Below, in pieces: positions 6,590 to 11,047 of a DNA stretch of 11,047 nucleotides. The translations under genes and the position numbers were made by a program. How positions within the stretch are numbered: the first letter of the stretch is position 1; each line of letters starts with the position of its first letter. The stretch is from an uncultured Eubacteriales bacterium (GTDB taxonomy: Bacteria > Bacillota > Clostridia > Oscillospirales > Butyricicoccaceae). Where the stretch lies: the NCBI GenBank assembly GCA_905199135.1, contig CAJKFC010000061.1, positions 1 to 11,047 on the forward strand, written 5' to 3'. Below the pieces are notes generated by a model, which saw nothing but the letters and a program-made list of their open reading frames with translations, was not told where the DNA came from and ran no database searches.

Positions 6590-7102
6590 ATGAAACTTAG
6601 CAAACTTGAAAAATTTTGGGTTCTGTATGATGTCGGCAATTCCGCCTTTGTCATGCTGATATCCACCATCATACCGATATTTTTTAAAAACCTCGCCTCT
6701 CAGGCCGGGGTATCGGGCGATATGTCAACAGCTTATTGGGGATATGCCTCGAGTATTGCCACGGTAGTTGTGGCGTTTATGGGTCCCATACTGGGAACAA
6801 TAGGCGACCATAAGGATTTTAAGCTGCCGCTTTTCAAAACATCTCTTATAATAGGCGCTTTCGGCTGCGCGGCTATGGGCTTTGCCTCTCACTGGCAGTG
6901 GTTTCTGTTCATATTCATAGTGGGCAAAATAGGCTATTCCATAAGCCTTGTTTTTTACGATTCCATGCTTTGCGATATAACCGATGACAGCCGTATGGAT
7001 ACGGTCAGCTCTCACGGCTACGCATGGGGATATATAGGAAGCTGTATTCCCTTTATCATTTCTCTGGTTTTAATCCTCACAGCCGAAATGACGGGACCGT
7101 AA
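6590..7102 (+). pseudogene. UMF1/Atg22-like MFS transporter, N-terminal fragment
   Basis: The fragment has the signature of the UMF1 (Atg22-like) branch of the major facilitator superfamily: KFWVLYDVGNSAFVMLI in TM1, IIPIFFKN, the GYASS helix with GPILGTIGDHKDF as the loop 2-3 motif, and VFYDSMLCDITDD followed by VSSHGYAWGYIGS. Six membrane segments can be traced. Relatives are putative polyol, amino-acid or metabolite exporters; the substrate is unknown. AAGGGG and AGGG upstream of ATG 6590 provide the ribosome binding site. Reading stops at TAA 7100-7102 right after EMTGP, and the rest of the same protein continues in another frame (from 7099), so a one- or four-nucleotide deletion near 7097 breaks the gene. 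Confidence 0.88.
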
Positions 7103-7812
7103 ACGCCACTGTTGCGGCGTTTATACTCAACGCTCTTTGGTGGGTGGCATGCTCGGCTCCCCTTATTAAAAATTACAAGCAGTCGCACTATGTGGAAAAC
7201 ACTCAGGGAGTTGTCAAAAAGGCTTTTTCCGATATTTTGGGCACAATAAAGGATATAAATAAGAACAAAAAAATTCTGACCTTTCTTTTGGCTTTTTTCC
7301 TTTACATAGACGGAGTATATACAATTATAGAGATGGCGACATCTTACGGAAAAGATGTCGGAATATCTGACAACAGCCTTCTCTTGGCGCTGTTGTTTAC
7401 TCAGATTGTCGCTTTTCCGTGTGCCATACTTTTCGGTAAAATAGCCCGCAAAAAGGACAACTCCACCGTTATTTCCATGTCCATAATAGGATATCTCTTT
7501 ATCTCACTGTTTGCGCTGCAGCTCGACAGAGCATGGGAATTTTGGTTTTTAGCCGCCTGCGTAGCGGTTTTTCAGGGGGGAATACAGGCTCTTTCCCGTT
7601 CATATTTTGCCAAGATAGTTCCCAAGGAAAACTCCAATAAATACTTCGGAATATATGACATATTTGGAAAGGGTGCCGCCTTTACAGGTACTTTTCTCAT
7701 CGGACTTATTACACAGATCACCAATAATTCAAGCTACGGAGTCCTTGTGCTGCCCGTGCTTTTCTGTCTCGGATACATAATGTTCAAAGCTCATCTCAAG
7801 GTAAAGGGATAG
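7099..7812 (+). pseudogene. UMF1/Atg22-like MFS transporter, C-terminal fragment
   Basis: In the frame one nucleotide behind the N-terminal piece, the protein resumes at VNATVAAFILNALWWVACSA and runs to the normal family end. Recognisable parts are ALWW and PLIKNYKQ before the central loop, FLYIDGVYTIIEMATSYG in TM7, the second loop 2-3-like motif (FGKIARKKDN), FQGGIQALSRSYFAKIVPKE, and FGIYDIFGKGAAFTG, a hallmark of this family. About 406 residues would result if the frame were joined, the usual size. ATG 7024 gives a long open frame here, but its first 25 residues are out-of-frame translation of the upstream half, so this is not a separate gene. No terminator is visible before the tRNA promoter. 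Confidence 0.87.
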
Positions 7813-7846
7813 AAGGGAAATATATGCCTGTTTTTCAAAGTTTTTC

Positions 7847-7875
7847 TTGACATAGGATAAAAGCAATGATATAAT
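7847..7875 (+). promoter_or_regulatory. Consensus promoter of tRNA-Pro
   Basis: TTGACA (7847-7852) and TATAAT (7870-7875) both match the sigma-A consensus perfectly, with the ideal 17-nt spacer. The predicted start near 7882 is a few nucleotides before the mature tRNA. A strong promoter of this kind is typical for stable RNA. Confidence 0.92.
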
Positions 7876-7887
7876 ATTGCCTGTTAG

Positions 7888-7964
7888 CGGGGTATAGCTC
7901 AGTTTGGTAGAGCGCTTGGTTCGGGACCAAGAGGCCACAGGTTCAAGTCCTGCTACTCCGACCA
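7888..7964 (+). tRNA. tRNA-Pro (anticodon CGG)
   Basis: The 77-nt cloverleaf has acceptor stem CGGGGTA/TACTCCG (one G-U pair), D arm GCTC/GAGC, anticodon stem CTTGG/CCAAG around loop TTCGGGA giving anticodon CGG for codon CCG, variable loop AGGCC, and T arm ACAGG-TTCAAGT-CCTGC. The 3' CCA is encoded in the DNA, as usual in Firmicutes. The outermost T-stem pair is an A-C mismatch. Confidence 0.95.
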
Positions 7965-7965
7965 G

Positions 7966-8011
7966 ATCGAGTGTTCATAACAGATTCAGGTTATGAACAC
8001 TCGATTTTTTT
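7966..8011 (+). terminator. Terminator of tRNA-Pro
   Basis: A perfect 16-bp stem (7966-7981 with 7990-8005) around an 8-nt loop is followed by a run of T to 8011. It begins 2 nt after the tRNA CCA end, so the tRNA is a single-gene transcript. The remaining stretch to 8102 holds no gene or clear signal. Confidence 0.92.
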
Positions 8012-8102
8012 ATATCGTTCCTGTCCCAAACTTTGTCGGTAAGCGGCAGGAGCTTTTTTATATTAAAGCAGAAGGGCATATCTTAAAACGGTCAGAGCAA
8101 TT

Positions 8103-8801
8103 TTATGACGATTTCTTATGACGGCTCTTTTCTCTGAGATTCCTCAGCGGTTTTGTTCCGTAGTGAGCGGCAAAGATACAAAGCCATGATAAAGCAATAC
8201 AGTCTGCGTAAAACAGAATTCTTGACTCATCATAATTAAAAAATACAAATTCGCTTTTCAAAAACATGTAGGTCAAAAAATCTCTTTTTACAAAAACAAA
8301 GACGCCGTATCCCCAGATCAACGCTCCTATTACCGAAAATAGAACAGAACGGCCTTTGGAGACTTTAACATAAGGACAAGTCTTTTTTGCCATGGCTGTT
8401 ACCATATTCCAGTGCATACCCAAATGCACGCTCATGAGAATAAAGCCCCAATATGAACCGAGAATGTGAAGACGGCGGGCGACTGATACACTTCCGAATG
8501 TCGGCAAAAAATCGAATACATAACGAGACATGACAATTCCGCTGTACATAAGAGCGAGCATCGAAAGCAGGACAAGCAGGTCGATGCAGAGGTTCAAAAA
8601 ACGCAACGGAGTATATTTTCCCTTGAAAAGACTTCTGCGCCAACTGAAATTGAGAATGTGATGAACAATAAAAAGAATAAACATTCCCGATCCCATCCAT
8701 TCATGAGGCGCCTCTCCCCAAAATTGGTAGCCCATTGAAAAAAGCAGCGCAAGTGACATTAAAATGTCAACGATTAATTTGACGGCGTATTTATTTTTCA
8801 T
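8103..8801 (-). CDS. DUF4405 membrane protein (cytochrome b-like)
   Basis: This 232-residue integral membrane protein has about six hydrophobic segments. Histidines line up at membrane faces: His33 (APHEW), His47-His48 (FIVHHILNFSW), His112 (ARRLHILGSYW), and His126 and His130 (SVHLGMHWN). This pattern is typical of DUF4405 and suggests b-type heme ligation and membrane electron transfer, though that is inferred. The start at 8801 (MKNKYAVKLIVD) overlaps the TGA of the upstream gene as ATGA, a classic translational-coupling arrangement; the longer frame to 8870 lies inside the upstream gene and is not used. As last gene of the cupin-flavodoxin-CMD operon it may pass electrons between the quinone pool and the soluble redox proteins. 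No clear terminator follows. Confidence 0.88.
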   Translation of the reverse strand: MKNKYAVKLIVDILMSLALLFSMGYQFWGEAPHEWMGSGMFILFIVHHILNFSWRRSLFKGKYTPLRFLNLCIDLLVLLSMLALMYSGIVMSRYVFDFLPTFGSVSVARRLHILGSYWGFILMSVHLGMHWNMVTAMAKKTCPYVKVSKGRSVLFSVIGALIWGYGVFVFVKRDFLTYMFLKSEFVFFNYDESRILFYADCIALSWLCIFAAHYGTKPLRNLREKSRHKKSS

Positions 8802-9484
8802 TGTTTTGCCGCGTTTTCCACACAGCTTATTGCGTTTAAACTGCGAGGATAGCCGATGTACGGCAGACACTGGGAAATTACCCGAATGAGAAATTCTCTG
8901 TCATTTCCCATATTCATATTTCCTTTGGAATGGGCAATCAGCTGGGGCTCACAGCCGCCTTGCGCCGCAAGAAAACAAAAGGTGATCAGCTCACGCTCAG
9001 AAAGGGCGAGACCTTGTCTGGTATAGTAATCGCCGAAGCAGTTTTCCGCAAGCCAGCGATTGATATGTCCCGATTTCCAAGCCTCTTTCATATGCTCTCC
9101 GAAAATTTCGGCCTGTGCTTCCGTGCCTTTTGAAAGTCTGTTTTCAAGGGTAGCGGTGGCTTGACAGGGAAGAGGCTGAGAAATATTTCGTTCCTTAAAA
9201 ATCTCGTTGGTACATTTCAAAAACGGCAGCATTCGGCCGTAGCCCAAATAGTCGGTCGCCTGATAGATTATCTCTTTTGCCATTATCGGCGTAATGCCGT
9301 TTTCAAGCGCCTTAGACAGCATTTCCCTGTATGCTTCCGTGTCGCCGCATCCTATAAGCGCGGCTAAAATCGCCATAAAGCGGGTTTTTTCGTCTAAACG
9401 AGCGCTTTCATCATTGGGAACTTCCGTAAAGGCAAAATACTCGAAACGCTCTGCAAATTCAGGATCGGTAGTATGTAAATCCAT
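8798..9484 (-). CDS. Carboxymuconolactone decarboxylase family protein (two CMD repeats)
   Basis: This 228-residue all-helical protein has two CMD-like repeats. The first includes RFMAILAALIGCGDTEAY and ITPIMAKEIIYQATDYLGYG (about residues 36-85). The second includes LALSERELITFCFLAAQGG, EPQLIAHSKGNMNMG and LPYIGYPRSLNAI (about 155-220). The AhpD-type Cys-x-x-Cys is missing from both, so peroxidase activity is not expected; the real reaction is unknown and the family name should not be read as a function. GAAAGGAG lies upstream of ATG 9484. It sits 22 nt after the flavodoxin gene and overlaps the DUF4405 gene by 4 nt. Confidence 0.9.
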   Translation of the reverse strand: MDLHTTDPEFAERFEYFAFTEVPNDESARLDEKTRFMAILAALIGCGDTEAYREMLSKALENGITPIMAKEIIYQATDYLGYGRMLPFLKCTNEIFKERNISQPLPCQATATLENRLSKGTEAQAEIFGEHMKEAWKSGHINRWLAENCFGDYYTRQGLALSERELITFCFLAAQGGCEPQLIAHSKGNMNMGNDREFLIRVISQCLPYIGYPRSLNAISCVENAAKQ

Positions 9485-9506
9485 TTTTTCTCCTTTCAGC
9501 TTTTTA

Positions 9507-9980
9507 TTAAAACTGTTCAGCCCATTTGGTCAATTCGTCTTCCGATATGCGGTTAAGCATTTTTCCGTTTTCCCATTTCACCGAAGCAGGGCAGAGGGAC
9601 TTCAGTATTTCAACGATTCTGCCCATGCCGCTGCCTCCGCTGGTGGCAAAGGGAACGATCGTCTTTCCCGAAAGATCATAGCTTTCGACAAAGGTATTTA
9701 TTATGGTCGGCGCAACATACCACCAAATCGGAAAACCTATAAATACAGTATCGTATTCGTCCATATTTGACAGCCTTTCGGCAATTTCCGGGCGCGAATC
9801 GGGATTGTTCATTTCAACAGAGCTTCGGCTCTTTTTGTTTGTCCAATCGAGATCTGCACGGGTGTAGGGGACTTTGGGTTTGATTTCAAATAGATCTGCT
9901 TTAGCAGCCTTTGCCAAACGCTCGGCAGCGGATTTTGTAACACCGCTTGCCGAAAAATACGCTACAAGTTTTTTGCTCAT
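9507..9980 (-). CDS. Flavodoxin (FMN-binding)
   Basis: This 157-residue protein is full length for the flavodoxin_4-like family that accompanies cupin/CMD clusters. It starts with the first beta strand and phosphate-binding loop VAYFSASGVTKSAAERLA, then IKPKVPYTRADLDWTNKKS, the FMN-contact loop GFPIWWYVAPTIINTF, and the second flavin loop PFATSGGSGMG. It should carry FMN and transfer electrons or reduce a small molecule in the cytoplasm. The start at 9980 lies one nucleotide after the cupin stop codon, and its GGAGG site is inside the end of the cupin gene, giving tight coupling. A longer frame to 10013 is part of the cupin gene. Confidence 0.93.
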   Translation of the reverse strand: MSKKLVAYFSASGVTKSAAERLAKAAKADLFEIKPKVPYTRADLDWTNKKSRSSVEMNNPDSRPEIAERLSNMDEYDTVFIGFPIWWYVAPTIINTFVESYDLSGKTIVPFATSGGSGMGRIVEILKSLCPASVKWENGKMLNRISEDELTKWAEQF

Positions 9981-9981
9981 T

Positions 9982-10425
9982 TTATCTTTCCTCCAATTTG
10001 CCGTATTCTTCATCTGTTACGGGTTCGCACCATTCGTTGAAAGTGTCCGCGCCGGGAACTTCAACCGCAATGTGTGAAAACCAGCTGTCTTTTTTTGCAC
10101 CGTGCCAGTGCTTGATTTCGGGCGGTATGGTTATGACTGTTCCGGCGCTGAGAGAAACAGGAGATTTGTTTTCCTCCTGATACCAGCCTTCACCCGCTGT
10201 ACAGATGAGAAGCTGACCGCCGCCTTTTGAAGCGTGATGAATGTGCCAGTTATTTCGGCAGCCGGGCTCAAAGGTTACATTTGCAAGAAAAACTGCCGTT
10301 TCATTGGGAGTTGTAAGGGGATTTAAAAAAGAATTTCCTATAAAATACTGTGAAAAAGCCTCGTTCAAGCTGCCCTTGCCGAATACATTTACTTTTTCAA
10401 AATCGTCTTGAGACAGAATTTTCAT
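9982..10425 (-). CDS. Cupin domain protein
   Basis: This 147-residue single-domain cupin has motif 1 with NNWHIHH (His61, His63, His64) leading to GGGQLLICTAGEGWYQ (Gln71), and motif 2 with PPEIKHWHGAKKDSWFSH (His106, His108, His118). Together these give a metal site as in cupins that accompany carboxymuconolactone decarboxylase proteins, often as fusions. The substrate is unknown. AAAGGAG upstream supports ATG 10425. It is the first gene of the redox operon. Only 13 nt separate it from the TrkH stop codon, so its promoter must lie inside the end of that gene: TTGCCA (10468-10463) and TAGGAT (10446-10441), 16 nt apart, are a weak candidate. Otherwise it is read through from the potassium transporter gene. 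Confidence 0.92.
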   Translation of the reverse strand: MKILSQDDFEKVNVFGKGSLNEAFSQYFIGNSFLNPLTTPNETAVFLANVTFEPGCRNNWHIHHASKGGGQLLICTAGEGWYQEENKSPVSLSAGTVITIPPEIKHWHGAKKDSWFSHIAVEVPGADTFNEWCEPVTDEEYGKLEER

Positions 10426-10438
10426 TGTTTTTCTCCTT

Positions 10439-11047
10439 TTATCCTACTGTAATTTTTTCTCGTGGCAATTTTGAAACATGATGATGCGTACCTGACAAGG
10501 CTGCAAAAATCAAGGTCAATCCACCTACTCGTCCTATAAACATTAGTGAAATTAATATAATTCTTGACAGCATGCCCAATCCTGGTGTAATTCCAAGAGA
10601 AAGTCCTACTGTACCTACTGCAGAGGCTGCTTCAAATAAACATGTCAGAATCGGAAGATCTTCTGTAATACTAATAATCAATCCTCCAACCCCACTCAAT
10701 GTAATATACATCAAAAAAACAGTTGCTGCATTTTTAAGTACATCTCCATTTATCCTACGTCCAAAGAAATTGGCATCTTCTCTTCGCCGGAAAGTTGCAA
10801 TTGCAATTGCAAATAATACGGCAATTGTTGTTGTTTTCATACCTCCTGCTGTTGAACCCGGACTACCACCAATTAGCATTAAAATAATCGTTATAAATTG
10901 CCCTGCTTCACTCATTGATGTTAAATCAACAGTATTAAATCCAGCAGTTCGTGGAGTAACTGATTGAAACAACGATGAAAAAATTCGTTCTTTCAGTCCA
11001 AGATCTGAAAACTCAAAAAAGTAAAAATACAATGCCGGAATTAAAAT
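10439..11047 (-). CDS. TrkH/KtrB potassium transporter, 3' part
   Basis: The C-terminal 202 residues are visible; the frame stays open to the right edge, so the start is outside the window. Signatures of the TrkH/KtrB/HKT superfamily are clear: FQSVTPRTAGFNTVDL (third pore loop), MLIGGSPGSTAGGMKTTT, FEAASAVGTVGLSLG (fourth pore loop with the selectivity-filter Gly) and MFIGRVGGLTL near the end. It would form the membrane pore for potassium uptake together with a cytoplasmic TrkA/KtrA subunit, not seen here. The DNA is more AT-rich and prefers ATT for Ile and GGA for Gly, unlike the ATA/GGC-rich neighbours, so it may have a different origin. TTG 11032 is not the start, since homology continues upstream. 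Confidence 0.93.
   Translation of the reverse strand: MLIPALYFYFFEFSDLGLKERIFSSLFQSVTPRTAGFNTVDLTSMSEAGQFITIILMLIGGSPGSTAGGMKTTTIAVLFAIAIATFRRREDANFFGRRINGDVLKNAATVFLMYITLSGVGGLIISITEDLPILTCLFEAASAVGTVGLSLGITPGLGMLSRIILISLMFIGRVGGLTLIFAALSGTHHHVSKLPREKITVG

Noticed and set aside
7024..7100. Separate gene starting at ATG 7024
   Set aside because: The first 25 residues are out-of-frame reading of the MFS N-terminal half; the real homology in this frame starts at about 7099.
2324..7102. Reassignment of TAA as a sense codon (for example Tyr)
   Set aside because: Intact genes in the window (TetR, DUF4236, cupin, TrkH) end with TAA exactly where their families end, and four of the five premature stops come with a frame change that recoding would not repair.
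8012..8102. Terminator or small RNA between the tRNA and the DUF4405 gene
   Set aside because: Only a weak short inverted repeat (TCCTG/CAGGA) with a long loop and no T-tract is present.
9294..9770. Plus-strand open frame of 158 codons opposite the CMD and flavodoxin genes
   Set aside because: Both minus-strand genes have clear family motifs here; the plus frame has a Ser/Lys-rich composition typical of antisense translation.

Overview
The window looks like chromosomal DNA of a low-to-mid GC Gram-positive gut bacterium of the class Clostridia, probably Oscillospirales/Ruminococcaceae-like. This is an inference from AGGAGG-type ribosome binding sites, near-consensus sigma-A promoters, and families typical of that group: DUF4236, the clostridial MMPL type, GLUG/InlB-repeat surface proteins, a UMF1-type MFS carrier and a DUF4405 membrane protein. 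No rRNA, CRISPR array, transposase or phage gene was seen.

Layout. 1-141: two hairpin terminators. 142-807 (-): DUF4236 membrane protein with a C-terminal Cys/His motif and its own promoter. 886-1476 (-): TetR regulator, divergent from a plus-strand operon (1648-5650) of a 108-residue beta-rich protein, an MMPL/RND-type membrane transporter and a secreted GLUG/InlB-repeat protein with a C-terminal membrane anchor. A palindrome at 1546-1561 is a good candidate TetR operator. A terminator at 5667-5701 closes this operon. 5826-7812 (+): a second unit with its own promoter, a zinc-dependent phospholipase C family protein followed 5 nt later by a UMF1-family MFS carrier. 7847-8011: promoter, tRNA-Pro(CGG) and terminator. 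10425-8103 (-): compact operon cupin > flavodoxin > carboxymuconolactone decarboxylase family > DUF4405 membrane protein, probably a redox or quinone-related module. 10439-11047 (-): 3' part of a TrkH/KtrB potassium transporter whose base and codon use differ from the rest.

The most unusual aspect is damage concentrated in the plus-strand protein genes. The MMPL gene has an in-frame TAA where a tyrosine is expected, and later jumps from transmembrane segment 9 straight to its C-terminal tail, losing about 150 residues. It may also lack four residues just before that. The GLUG gene has two short frame-breaking deletions (about 1 or 4 nt, and about 14 nt). The MFS gene has one (about 1 or 4 nt). 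The flanking minus-strand genes appear intact. Two of the lesions share the identical 10-mer ACCGTAAACG at the break. Assembly or consensus error, gene decay and deletion at short sequence motifs are all possible; raw reads or a close relative would decide. I see no convincing wholly new defence or mobile system. The best candidate for an undescribed system is the TetR / small beta-protein / MMPL / GLUG surface-protein unit.
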